Source of the DNA: Pseudomonadota bacterium
GTDB taxonomy: Bacteria > Pseudomonadota > Gammaproteobacteria > Burkholderiales > Rhodocyclaceae
Direction of reading: 5' to 3'
Assembly (NCBI GenBank): GCA_018241685.1
Contig: JAFEDJ010000009.1
Span: 62,001 to 126,000, forward strand
Length of the DNA: 64,000 bases
Each line of letters starts with the position of its first letter. Position 1 is the first letter of the stretch. The notes under the pieces are model-generated. The model was given only the letters and a program-made list of their open reading frames with translations. It was not told the DNA's origin and made no database searches. Position numbers and translations under genes: made by a program. Shown here piece by piece: positions 30,026 to 38,624 of the stretch.

Positions 30026-30334
30026 AAAAATAATTACTCCCTCGCCATTCCTGAGGAATGGCGTGAGATATCCGCCGTATTCAGCGCACTTGGCGACGAA
30101 CACCGTCAGCGCATCTTGCTGACCTTCGAGCCCGGCGAGCGCCTCAACGTCGGCCAGATTGCCGAAGTGTCCACTCTGGCGCGCTCGACGGTGTCCCACC
30201 ACTTGAAGGTATTGCGGGAATCGCGGGTACTTATCGCTGAGCGGGAAGGCAAGGAAATCTACTTCCATGTGAACAAAGCCTATCTGCAGGACACCCTCGG
30301 CACCGTGCTGGACTACCTCTCCACCAACCTCTGA
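30023..30334 (+). CDS. ArsR-family winged-helix transcriptional regulator, cysteine-free
   Basis: A 103-residue HTH protein. The core ISAVFSALGDEHRQRILLTF, GQIAEVSTLARSTVSHHLKVLRESRVLIAEREGKEIYFHVN matches ArsR/SmtB repressors, including the recognition helix RSTVSHHLKVL and the beta wing. It has no cysteine at all, so the CVC-type arsenic/cadmium site is absent, and the DxH...HxxE helix-5 zinc site is not visible. The ligand is therefore probably not a thiophilic metal. The acyltransferase/synthetase gene begins 16 bp after the stop, so the regulator heads a lipid-related gene run. Confidence 0.85.
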   Translation: MKNNYSLAIPEEWREISAVFSALGDEHRQRILLTFEPGERLNVGQIAEVSTLARSTVSHHLKVLRESRVLIAEREGKEIYFHVNKAYLQDTLGTVLDYLSTNL

Positions 30335-30349
30335 GCCGTTCCCACCACC

Positions 30350-32488
30350 ATGCGATCGTTCATCAAGGCCATCCTTCGCAGTCTTGCCACATTGCTGTTC
30401 CGCGTCCGTCTCATCGGCACCCCGGCAGAGCGACATGAACGTCTGCTTATCATCGCCAACCATGAGTCCTTCCTCGACGGCCTGCTGTTAGGCCTGTTCC
30501 TGCCCTTCGATCCGGTCTTCGTAGTCCACACCGGCATTGCGCAGAATCCGTTCTTCCGTATTGCGCTGTCACTGGTGGACTACCTCGCGGTCGATCCGAC
30601 CAGCCCGATGGCAATGAAGAAGGTCATCCGGCTCATAGAGAGCGGGCGGCCGGTGGTGATCTTCCCGGAAGGGCGCATCACGACGACCGGCAGTCTGATG
30701 AAAACCTACGATGGCCCGGCCTTCGTAGCGGCCAAGACCGGGGCAACGATCCTGCCGGTCCGCATCGATGGCGCTTCCCGCACCTATTTCTCGCGCCTCG
30801 CATCCCATGTGCCGCGGCGGCTGTTTCCGCGGATCATGCTGAACATCCAGCCAACGACCCGCTTGCCGATGCCCGACGGCGCCACCGCCCGCGTGCGGCG
30901 GCGCAAGGCTGGCGAAGCCATGCGTCAGCTGATGCAGGAATTGATCTTCGCAACCCGCCCCGACCAGACGCTTTTCGAGACGCTCCTCGATGCGGCCGAC
31001 ATCCAGGGAAACAAGCACCGTCTGCTCGAAGACCTGAAGCAGATCGAATACAGCTACGGCGATCTGATCAAGATGGCCCTCGCCCTCGGCCGCCTGGTAG
31101 CGCGGGAAAGCCGGCAGAGCGAGGCAGTCGGCCTGCTGTTGCCCAACCTCACCGCCACCCTCGGCCTGGTCTTCGGCCTGACCGCCCACCGCCGTGTCGC
31201 TGCGATGCTCAATTACACGGCCGGCACGGAGGGCATGCAAACGGCCTGCACGGCAGCGCAGATCCGAACCATCGTAACCTCCCGTGCCTTCATTGAGCAG
31301 GCCAAGCTGGCCGACAAGCTCGCCGCACTCCGCGACGTTCGGGTGATCTACCTCGAAGACCTGCGCGAGAAGATCGGCCTTGGCGACAAGCTGTGGCTGG
31401 TGCTGTGGGCGCTGCGTTTCCCGCGCACGGCCCTGCCGGCCGGATCGCCAGAAGACCCCGCGGTGGTGCTCTTCACGTCCGGTTCGGAGGGCAAGCCGAA
31501 GGGCGTCGTTCTCTCCCACCGGGCACTGCTGGCCAACGTCGCGCAGATCCGCGCGGTCGTCGATCTGTCGATCGACGACAAGATCCTCAATGCACTGCCA
31601 CTGTTCCACTCCTTTGGCCTCACCGCCGGCGCGCTGCTGCCGGTGTTGAGCGGTGCCAAGGTCTTCCTCTATCCGTCGCCGCTGCACTACCGGGTGATTC
31701 CGGAACTGGCCTACGACCGCAACTGCACCGTGCTGCTCGGCACCAGCACCTTCCTCGGCAATTACGCCAAGTTCGCCCACCCCTACGATTTCTATCGCCT
31801 GCGCTACGTCATCGCCGGTGCCGAAAAACTGGCAACCCCGGTGCGCGACCTGTGGTTCGAAAAGTTCGGCATCCGCATCTTCGAAGGCTACGGCGCCACC
31901 GAAACGGCCCCGGTGCTGGCGGTTAACACGCCGATGGCCTTCCGTAGCGGCACAGTCGGCCAATTCCTGCCCGGCGTTCAGCACAAGCTGGTGGCAGTAC
32001 CGGGCATTCCGAGCGGCGGCATGTTGCACGTGAAATGCCCAAACCTGATGTCCGGCTATCTGCGCGTCGAAGCCCCCGGCGTACTGCAGGCGCCGGCATC
32101 GGCGGCCGGCGACGGCTGGTACGAGACGGGTGACGTGGTGGATATCGACACGGACGGCTTCGTGAAGATCGTCGGGCGTATCAAGCGCTTTGCCAAGGTT
32201 GCCGGCGAAATGGTGTCCCTGGAAGTCGTCGAGAAGCTGGCCAATACCAGTTCCCCCACGGCCCAGCATGCGGCCTCGACCCGCCCTGACGCAGCCCGGG
32301 GCGAAACCATCCTGCTGTACACGACAGACAGGAACCTGACCCGTGAACACCTGCAGACCGCCGCGCGGGATGGCGGCTGGCCGGAGATCGCCGTGCCGCG
32401 CCAGATCATCGTCGTCGAGACCCTACCGCTGCTGGGTACCGGAAAGATCGATTACGTCACGCTGAAACAATGGGCCGAACAGGCCTGA
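30350..32488 (+). CDS. bifunctional acyltransferase / acyl-[ACP] synthetase (Aas-like)
   Basis: Two-domain enzyme of 712 residues, laid out like E. coli Aas, which re-acylates lysophospholipid at the inner membrane. The N-terminal PlsC-type acyltransferase (about 1-205) has IANHESFLDG (His38, Asp43) and IFPEGRIT. The C-terminal AMP-forming domain (about 235-700) has the phosphate loop LFTSGSEGKPKG, then FEGYGATETAP, the YETGDVVDIDTDGFVKIVGR hinge and the catalytic Lys near LGTGKIDYVTLK. The neighbouring LplT-acyltransferase gene supports lysophospholipid recycling. It may also act on other lipids, given the downstream Lgt-like and radical SAM genes. Confidence 0.88.
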   Translation: MRSFIKAILRSLATLLFRVRLIGTPAERHERLLIIANHESFLDGLLLGLFLPFDPVFVVHTGIAQNPFFRIALSLVDYLAVDPTSPMAMKKVIRLIESGRPVVIFPEGRITTTGSLMKTYDGPAFVAAKTGATILPVRIDGASRTYFSRLASHVPRRLFPRIMLNIQPTTRLPMPDGATARVRRRKAGEAMRQLMQELIFATRPDQTLFETLLDAADIQGNKHRLLEDLKQIEYSYGDLIKMALALGRLVARESRQSEAVGLLLPNLTATLGLVFGLTAHRRVAAMLNYTAGTEGMQTACTAAQIRTIVTSRAFIEQAKLADKLAALRDVRVIYLEDLREKIGLGDKLWLVLWALRFPRTALPAGSPEDPAVVLFTSGSEGKPKGVVLSHRALLANVAQIRAVVDLSIDDKILNALPLFHSFGLTAGALLPVLSGAKVFLYPSPLHYRVIPELAYDRNCTVLLGTSTFLGNYAKFAHPYDFYRLRYVIAGAEKLATPVRDLWFEKFGIRIFEGYGATETAPVLAVNTPMAFRSGTVGQFLPGVQHKLVAVPGIPSGGMLHVKCPNLMSGYLRVEAPGVLQAPASAAGDGWYETGDVVDIDTDGFVKIVGRIKRFAKVAGEMVSLEVVEKLANTSSPTAQHAASTRPDAARGETILLYTTDRNLTREHLQTAARDGGWPEIAVPRQIIVVETLPLLGTGKIDYVTLKQWAEQA

Positions 32489-32513
32489 TCGAAACACCTG
32501 AAGGAGTCCGCTG

Positions 32514-33284
32514 ATGAAACCTGTCCGTTGGATTGCAATCATGCTGTCGTCCGCCGCACTTGCCGGCTGTGCATCCTGGTTCAACAACCAGCACCGCACT
32601 GCGGAACGCGGATCGGTCGTCGAATACCTGTATCCCCAGGGCGACAAGCCGGCCCTCAAGCCGAGCCTGCCCGAACTGCATCTCCCGCTACGGGTCGGCA
32701 TCGCCTTTGTACCGGGCGACAATTACTCCAACCTCGGCGAAAGCGACCGCAACCAGCTCATCGACCGGGTCAAGGCAGCCTTCGCCAACCGCCCCTACAT
32801 CGCCAAGATCGAGACCATTCCATCCAACTACCTGCGTTCCCGCGGCGGTTTTGGCAATCTGGAACAGGCCGCCCGGATGTTCAACGTGGACGTGGTCGTG
32901 CTGCTGTCCTATGACCAGGTCCAATTCACTGACACCAACCGCCTTTCGCTGCTGTACTGGACCATCGTCGGCTCCTACCTGATCAACGGCAACCAGTACG
33001 ATGTCAATACCCTGGTGGATGCATCGGTTTTCGATGTCTCCAGCCGCAGCCTGCTGTTCCGGGCCCCCGGCACCAGCCAGGTCAAAGGCACGGCACCGCA
33101 GGTGATCCTGTCCGAAGGGGCACGCCAGGCACGGGCCGAGGGCTTCCGGCTGGCAGTAGACGATCTGCTGCCCCATCTCGATGCCCAGCTCGAGAGCTTC
33201 CGCACCCGCATCCGGATGGAAAAAGCCGCACGGATCGTTGTCGGAGCGGGCTCAACAGAAGCTGCCGAGACATCCAGGCCATGA
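32514..33284 (+). CDS. lipoprotein resembling the rhombotarget lipoprotein family
   Basis: A 256-residue lipoprotein. The signal peptide ends in the lipobox LAGC (Cys19). Central blocks VVVLLSYDQVQFTDTNRLSLLYWTIVG, the NTLVDASVFDVSSRSLLFRAPG region and the closing GFRLAVDDLLPHL fit the family known as rhombotarget lipoproteins, as I remember it. Many members end in a GlyGly-CTERM sorting tail cut by rhombosortase. This one lacks that tail and ends in a polar segment, and no rhombosortase is in the window. It begins 25 bp after the Aas-like gene and shares its strand. Confidence 0.65.
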   Translation: MKPVRWIAIMLSSAALAGCASWFNNQHRTAERGSVVEYLYPQGDKPALKPSLPELHLPLRVGIAFVPGDNYSNLGESDRNQLIDRVKAAFANRPYIAKIETIPSNYLRSRGGFGNLEQAARMFNVDVVVLLSYDQVQFTDTNRLSLLYWTIVGSYLINGNQYDVNTLVDASVFDVSSRSLLFRAPGTSQVKGTAPQVILSEGARQARAEGFRLAVDDLLPHLDAQLESFRTRIRMEKAARIVVGAGSTEAAETSRP

Positions 33285-33375
33285 CCAACCAACCGTCTCC
33301 ATCATTACCCACCAGTACCCGCCATCGCGGGGCCGGATGCGTCGAATCCCCCCTATTCCCCGATCGGACCCACGC

Positions 33376-35301
33376 ATGAGCTCACAGCCGGATCGTCCTT
33401 CGTCCCAAAGCGTCAGGCAACCTCACTCCCAGTTCGGCCTACTGAAGGAAAAGCGCTTTCTGCCTTTCTTCCTGACCCAGTTCCTCGGCGCCTTCAACGA
33501 CAACCTGTTCAAGAATGCGCTCGTCGTGCTGCTGACTTTCCAGGCTGCCAACTGGACGAGCATCGCGCCGGCGCTGCTGGCCAACCTGGCGGCCGGCATC
33601 TTCATCCTGCCGTTCTTCCTGTTCTCGGCCAGTGCCGGCCAGCTGGCCGACAAATACGACAAGGCCTACCTGACCCGGCTGGTCAAAGTGCTGGAAATCG
33701 CCATCATGCTGGTCGCACTGACGGGTTTCCTGCTGCACAGCCTGCCGGTGCTGTTCGGCGCACTGTTCCTACTCGGCTGCCACTCGACCCTGTTCGGACC
33801 AGTCAAGTACGCCCTGCTACCCCAGCATCTTCGTGAGGACGAACTGGTCGGCGGCAATGCATTGATCGAAGCCGGGACCTTTGTGGCAATACTCGTCGGC
33901 ACCCTGATCGGCGGGCTACTCGCATCCGCCGAACACGGCGAATTGTGGATCGCCGGTGGCGGACTGGTGGTTGCCATCGCCGGCTACCTGACCAGTCGTG
34001 GCGTTCCTCCCGCACCGGCGCCGGATCCGGAACTGCGCGTCAATCCCAACCCGCTCACCGAGACCTGGCGCAACATCGGCTTCGCCCGGCAGAACCGCAC
34101 TGTTTTCCTGGCGATCATGGGGATTTCCTGGTTCTGGCTGTACGGCGCGCTGTTTCTCGCCCAGTTTCCTGCCTACGCCAAATCGATTCTCGGCGGTGGC
34201 GAAGGCACCGTCACACTGCTTCTCGCCACCTTCACGGTCGGCATCGGCCTGGGTTCACTTCTGTGCGAAAAGCTCTCCGGCGGCCACGTGGAAATCGGCC
34301 TCGTTCCTTTTGGGTCCATCGGCTTGACGCTCTTCGGCCTCGACCTGGCCTGGGCGTCCCCTGCAGTCATGCCCAGCGGCGCTCCGCTGCCAATCAGCGA
34401 TGTACTGAGCCAGCCAGGAACACTCCACGTACTGCTGGCCCTGACGATGCTTGGCGTCTTCGGCGGCTTCTTCATCGTGCCCCTCTACGCGATGATGCAG
34501 ACCCGCTCCGCACCCGCGCAGCGGGCGCGGGTCATCGCCGCCAACAACATTGTCAACGCCCTGTTCATGGTGGCTGGCGCACTGGGCGCCGGCAGCCTGC
34601 TCAGCGCAGGCCTGTCCATCCCGACCCTGTTCGGCGTGGCCGCGCTGATGAATGCCGCGGTGGCGATCTACATTTACAAGCTGGTACCCGAATTTCTGCT
34701 GCGCTTTGTCGTCTGGCTGCTGGTACACACTGTGTATCGCCTGCGCACCGACGGTATCGAACGGATTCCCGAGGAAGGCCCTGCGCTGATCATCTGCAAT
34801 CACGTCAGCTACGTGGACGCATTGATCATCGCGGCCGCCTGCCGCCGCCCGATCCGTTTCGTAATGGATCACCGCATCTTCCGCTGGCCGCTGCTGTCCT
34901 TCGTGTTCAGACATGGCCGCGCCATCCCCATTGCACCGGTGAAGGAAGACCCTGCCATGCTGGAAGCAGCCTACACCGAAGTATCCCGAGCGCTGACCAA
35001 CGGCGAGCTGGTATGCCTGTTCCCTGAAGGCAAGATCACCGGCGATGGTGAGCTCTCCCCTTTCCGCCCTGGTGTCACCCGTATCCTCGAAACCAATCCG
35101 GTTCCCGTCGTTCCACTGGCACTGCGCGGTCTGTGGGGTAGCATGTTTTCCCGTAAAGACGGAACGGCACTGCCACGCCCGCTGCGGCGAGGTCTGTTCA
35201 GTCGCATCGAGCTGATCGCGGGTGCGCCGCTTCCGGCGATTGCTGCGAATGTCTCCAGTCTGCAAACCGTCGTGGCGGAACTCCGCGGCGACTGGAAATG
35301 A
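33376..35301 (+). CDS. MFS lysophospholipid transporter fused to acyltransferase (LplT-PlsC)
   Basis: Fusion protein of 641 residues. Residues 1 to about 410 form an MFS transporter of the LplT type: FFLTQFLGAFNDNLFKNALVVLL at the start and TLFGPVKYALLPQHL, with about 12 membrane segments. Residues from about 440 form a PlsC acyltransferase with IICNHVSYVDALI (HX4D) and LFPEGKITGDGELSPF. In E. coli LplT flips lysophospholipids to Aas for re-acylation; here a second acyltransferase is covalently attached. The start is ATG 33376. Gene order with the Aas-like gene supports a common function. Confidence 0.9.
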   Translation: MSSQPDRPSSQSVRQPHSQFGLLKEKRFLPFFLTQFLGAFNDNLFKNALVVLLTFQAANWTSIAPALLANLAAGIFILPFFLFSASAGQLADKYDKAYLTRLVKVLEIAIMLVALTGFLLHSLPVLFGALFLLGCHSTLFGPVKYALLPQHLREDELVGGNALIEAGTFVAILVGTLIGGLLASAEHGELWIAGGGLVVAIAGYLTSRGVPPAPAPDPELRVNPNPLTETWRNIGFARQNRTVFLAIMGISWFWLYGALFLAQFPAYAKSILGGGEGTVTLLLATFTVGIGLGSLLCEKLSGGHVEIGLVPFGSIGLTLFGLDLAWASPAVMPSGAPLPISDVLSQPGTLHVLLALTMLGVFGGFFIVPLYAMMQTRSAPAQRARVIAANNIVNALFMVAGALGAGSLLSAGLSIPTLFGVAALMNAAVAIYIYKLVPEFLLRFVVWLLVHTVYRLRTDGIERIPEEGPALIICNHVSYVDALIIAAACRRPIRFVMDHRIFRWPLLSFVFRHGRAIPIAPVKEDPAMLEAAYTEVSRALTNGELVCLFPEGKITGDGELSPFRPGVTRILETNPVPVVPLALRGLWGSMFSRKDGTALPRPLRRGLFSRIELIAGAPLPAIAANVSSLQTVVAELRGDWK

Positions 35302-35316
35302 GAGGATGAGTGTCCG

Positions 35317-35550
35317 GTGAAGATTGTCATCACACTGATCAAGATCGTGGTCCTGATCATTCTGCTGCTCTCCGTCTTCGCCGGCGGTGTATGTGTCGTC
35401 CTCGGCACCAGTGAGCCGGCGATGGCCGGCATCGGCCTGGTGTCCATCCTGCTCTTCGGCTGGCCGGCCTGGCTGATAGGGAAATCCCTCCTCGGCACGG
35501 ATGACCCGGGAGGCAGCGACAATATGCCCCCAACTGATCCCTCCCCATGA
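35317..35550 (+). CDS. small membrane protein of unknown function
   Basis: A 77-residue protein with two predicted membrane helices (IVVLIILLLSVFAGGVCVVLG and GIGLVSILLFGWPAWLIG) and a short polar, proline-rich tail. I do not recognise a family. The start is GTG 35317, just 15 bp after the upstream gene and preceded by GAGGATGAG. Its stop overlaps the start of the Lgt-like gene (ATGA), so the two are translationally coupled. Coupling suggests a partner subunit or stabiliser for the Lgt-like membrane enzyme (inference). Confidence 0.65.
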   Translation: MKIVITLIKIVVLIILLLSVFAGGVCVVLGTSEPAMAGIGLVSILLFGWPAWLIGKSLLGTDDPGGSDNMPPTDPSP

Positions 35551-36311
35551 TCAGCGACCCAGCGACTGCTCACGCGGTCCACGCGGTCTTCGAAGCCCTG
35601 GGCCTGGCCGCTGGCAGCCAGCTGTTCTTCCGCGGCCGGCAGAAAGCAGCTTCGAATAGCGCGCTGCATGGGCACCGCTTCCTAGTGTTATGCAGCTGCC
35701 TCCTCGGCGCCGCGATCGGCAACAAGCTGGTTTTCTGGGCGGAAATGCCCCATTTACTGCGTGAAGCTAACGGCTGGCGCCTGCTCCTTGCCGGACAGTC
35801 GATGGTCGGCGGCTTACTGGGTGGCCTGCTTGGTACCGAAATCGCCAAGAAACTGGTTGGAATCCGGACCTCCACCGGCGATGCCTATGTGATGCCGATC
35901 CTGCTCGGGCTGGCAATCGGCCGGATCGGCTGCTTCCTCGCCGGCCTCAACGACGGCACCTACGGCATACCGACCTCCCTGCCGTGGGCGATCAACTTTG
36001 GCGACGGCATTCCACGCCACCCGACCCAGCTCTACGAAATCGCCTTTGCCGGCATGCTCGCGCTGCTTTTGCACAAGGCTACCCCGCTTTTAGCAGCCTC
36101 CAGCGGACTGCGCTTCAAGCTGATGCTATCCGCCTATCTGGCGTGGCGGCTGGGAATCGACGCGCTCAAGCCTATCCCCTTCCCATGGCCGGGTGGACTA
36201 TCCGGCATCCAGTGGATCTGTGCGGTGGCGCTTGCCATCTATCTTCCCCTCACTCTCCGCCAGTGGCGTCGCCTCCATGTCGCGCAAGAACCGTCCCTAC
36301 CTGTTCCATGA
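35547..36311 (+). CDS. Lgt-like (prolipoprotein diacylglyceryl transferase family) membrane protein
   Basis: Inner-membrane protein of 254 residues related to Lgt. The family signature is recognisable but diverged: LAIGRIGCFLAGLNDGTYG in place of the GRxGNFxNxExxG motif, and PRHPTQLYEIAFAGMLALL as the conserved RHPxQLYE block. About seven hydrophobic segments are seen. The asparagine and glutamate of the Lgt signature are not conserved, so a canonical Lgt reaction is unlikely or altered. It overlaps the upstream small membrane gene by 4 bp and the downstream radical SAM gene by 35 bp, implying a joint function on a glycerolipid substrate. Confidence 0.8.
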   Translation: MISDPATAHAVHAVFEALGLAAGSQLFFRGRQKAASNSALHGHRFLVLCSCLLGAAIGNKLVFWAEMPHLLREANGWRLLLAGQSMVGGLLGGLLGTEIAKKLVGIRTSTGDAYVMPILLGLAIGRIGCFLAGLNDGTYGIPTSLPWAINFGDGIPRHPTQLYEIAFAGMLALLLHKATPLLAASSGLRFKLMLSAYLAWRLGIDALKPIPFPWPGGLSGIQWICAVALAIYLPLTLRQWRRLHVAQEPSLPVP

Positions 36312-37734
36312 CACCACCACGTCGGTGTGTTCCCAGTGCCTGCGCCGCGTCGAAGCCAAGATCCTGATCAAGGATGAACGGGTCTTCCTTGAGAAATGGT
36401 GCCCAGCCCACGGCACGGAACGCGTGCTGATCGCCGACGACGCAGACTATTACCGGCTTGGACGCGAGGTTTACGTGAAGGCGCCGGAAATGCCCGAGAA
36501 TTTCTCGACGCGCATGGAATTCGGCTGCCCCTACGATTGCGGCCTGTGCCCCGATCACATGCAGCACTCCTGCCTGACGGTTCTGGAAGTAACCGATCAC
36601 TGCAACCTGCGCTGCCCGGTGTGCTACGCCGGTTCAGGCCCCGAGCGCCTGAGCCACCGCCCGCTGGCCGTCATCGAAGCTATGCTGGACGCCGTGGTCC
36701 GCAACGAAGGCGAACCGGATGTGGTGCAACTGTCGGGCGGCGAACCGACACTACACCCTGATTTCTTCGCCATCCTCGACGCCGCCAAAGCCCGGCCGAT
36801 CCGCCACCTGATGGTGAACACCAACGGCATCCGCCTGGCCCAGGAACCGGAATTTGCCGCCCGCCTGGCCGGATACAGGCCGGGGATCGAGATCTACCTG
36901 CAGTTCGACTCCCTACGCGCCGACGCGCTGCAGGACTTGCGCGGCGCTGACCTGCGGCGCATCCGTGAGCAGGCTCTGGACGCCCTCGACCGCCACAACT
37001 TATCCACAACCCTGGTAATGACGCTGAAAAAGGGCGTCAACGACGATGAGATCGGCGATGTGATCCGCTACGCGCTGACCCGCCCCAGTGTGCGCGGGGT
37101 CACGCTGCAGCCGATCCAAGATGCCGGCCGCAACGAAGGCTTCAGCGCCGGCACACACCGTCTGCCCCTCAGCGAGATCCGCCGCCGCATCGCCGAACAA
37201 TCCAGCCTGTTCAGCCTGGACGACATCGTGCCGGTTCCCTGCAACCCGGACACCCTGGCCATGGGCTACGCCCTCAAGCTGGGTGGAGAAATCCATCCGC
37301 TGACCCGCTTCCTCGGTCCGGAAGCCCTGCTGGCCGGCCCTGCCAACACCATCGTGTTCGAGCGCGATCCAGCCATCAAGGCGCAACTGTTCCGCCTCTT
37401 TTCCACCAATCACTCGCCGGAATCGGGCGCCCGCTGCCTATCCGACCTGCTGTGCTGCCTGCCGAAGATCGATGCGCCCCAACTGGGCTACGAGAACGTC
37501 TTCCGCGTGCTGATCGTGCAGTTCATGGATGCCGCCAACCTGGACCTGCGAGCGCTAAAGAAATCCTGCGTGCACATGGTTCAACCGGACGGACGCATGA
37601 TCCCGTTCGAAGCCTACAACCTGTTCTACCGGGACGATCAAACCCGGCTTCTGGAGCAGATCCGTACCGAAATCGCCGCTGATACCCACCAACGGCGCCT
37701 GCACGCAGGGCCGGACGCCACTCAGCTCGACTGA
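36277..37734 (+). CDS. radical SAM protein of the tetraether synthase (Tes/MJ0619)-like family
   Basis: Radical SAM enzyme of 485 residues. An N-terminal metal-binding part has C18-x2-C21 and C42-P-A-H45. A cysteine-rich block follows, CPYDCGLCPDHMQHSC (C84, C88, C91, C99), then the radical SAM cluster motif CNLRCPVC (C109, C113, C116) and the SAM-binding VQLSGGEPTLHP. The C-terminal region (MDAANLDLRALKKSCVHMVQ, then PDGRMIPFEAYN) also matches the MJ0619 family. Archaeal Tes joins the tails of two ether lipids to form membrane-spanning tetraethers. Bacterial relatives are mostly uncharacterised. Overlap with an Lgt-like gene supports a lipid substrate. A perfect DnaA-box sequence at 37000-37008 lies inside the gene, probably by chance. 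Confidence 0.88.
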   Translation: MSRKNRPYLFHDTTTSVCSQCLRRVEAKILIKDERVFLEKWCPAHGTERVLIADDADYYRLGREVYVKAPEMPENFSTRMEFGCPYDCGLCPDHMQHSCLTVLEVTDHCNLRCPVCYAGSGPERLSHRPLAVIEAMLDAVVRNEGEPDVVQLSGGEPTLHPDFFAILDAAKARPIRHLMVNTNGIRLAQEPEFAARLAGYRPGIEIYLQFDSLRADALQDLRGADLRRIREQALDALDRHNLSTTLVMTLKKGVNDDEIGDVIRYALTRPSVRGVTLQPIQDAGRNEGFSAGTHRLPLSEIRRRIAEQSSLFSLDDIVPVPCNPDTLAMGYALKLGGEIHPLTRFLGPEALLAGPANTIVFERDPAIKAQLFRLFSTNHSPESGARCLSDLLCCLPKIDAPQLGYENVFRVLIVQFMDAANLDLRALKKSCVHMVQPDGRMIPFEAYNLFYRDDQTRLLEQIRTEIAADTHQRRLHAGPDATQLD

Positions 37735-37797
37735 AGCGGAACGACAACGCCCCTGCGGCGGCACCAGAAACACCTGCAGCAGGGGTTCTCGACGGAA

Positions 37798-38514
37798 TCA
37801 GCCCAGGTTCTTGAGCGCGAATTCCCAGTTGATCAGCTTGTCCAGCACCGCATTCACGTAGTCGGCGCGGCGGTTCTGGTAATCCAGATAGTACGCGTGC
37901 TCCCACACGTCGATGGTCAGCAATGGCTTCCATCCGGCTGTCAGCGGCACATCGGCGTTGCCGGTCTTGACCACCTTCAGTTTGTCGCCGTCGGCCACCA
38001 GCCAGGCCCAACCACTGCCGAACTGGCCGGTTGCCGCTGTGGCGAGCTCCTTCTTCAGCGCGTCCACGCTGCCAAACGAGGCTTCGATCCGCTGTTTCAG
38101 CACTGCGGGCGGTTCACCGCCGCCGTTCGGACGCAGGCTGTGCCAGTAGAAAGTATGGTTCCAGGTTTGCGCGGCGTTGTTGAAGATGGCCGTCTTGTCG
38201 GCCTTCCCAGCCACTGCAGCGATGATCTTTTCGAGGGGCAGATCGGCCAGATCGGAACCGGCGATCAGCTTGTTGAGGTTATCCACATAGGCTTTGTGGT
38301 GCTTGCCGTAGTGGAAGCCGATCGTATTGGCGCTGATGACCGGATTGAGGGCATTTTCCGCGTAGGGCAGCGCAGGCAGCACGATGGGGCTGGCGGCCTG
38401 GACCGGGCGGGCCAGACTGCCCAGGGAAGCCGCGGCCAGCAAACCAAGGGATGTACCCAGGAACTGGCGGCGACCGGCGACCTGCTCGGACGGGAAAAGC
38501 AGTGGGGAAGACAT
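37798..38514 (-). CDS. sodB: Fe/Mn superoxide dismutase with Tat signal peptide
   Basis: Iron-type SOD of 238 residues that converts superoxide to oxygen and hydrogen peroxide. The metal ligands are visible: His in [13 protein letters not shown], His in [12 protein letters not shown], and Asp/His in [15 protein letters not shown]. Preference for iron is suggested by the [13 protein letters not shown] stretch. Unlike cytosolic SodB, it has an N-terminal twin-arginine signal ([11 protein letters not shown], hydrophobic core, cleavage near ARPVQA), so it is probably folded in the cytoplasm and exported by Tat. About 45 residues longer than cytosolic enzymes for this reason. Confidence 0.93.
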   Translation of the reverse strand: MSSPLLFPSEQVAGRRQFLGTSLGLLAAASLGSLARPVQAASPIVLPALPYAENALNPVISANTIGFHYGKHHKAYVDNLNKLIAGSDLADLPLEKIIAAVAGKADKTAIFNNAAQTWNHTFYWHSLRPNGGGEPPAVLKQRIEASFGSVDALKKELATAATGQFGSGWAWLVADGDKLKVVKTGNADVPLTAGWKPLLTIDVWEHAYYLDYQNRRADYVNAVLDKLINWEFALKNLG

Positions 38515-38624
38515 GCGGACTCTCCTGTCGGGATTTATCTGTCCGACCCCCGAGGCTGAAGGCCGGTACGCGCATTATTCGCATTCCGGCAGGCTTTTGT
38601 CATCCTCGCTACGACGCTTCGTCC

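Noticed and set aside
37000..37008. Perfect DnaA box TTATCCACA inside the radical SAM gene
   Set aside because: Single site in coding DNA without AT-rich context; expected by chance at this scale.
37750..37785. CCCCTGC...GCAGGGG inverted repeat between the radical SAM and SOD genes
   Set aside because: Seven-base stem with a 22-nt loop and no T-run; too weak to call a terminator.
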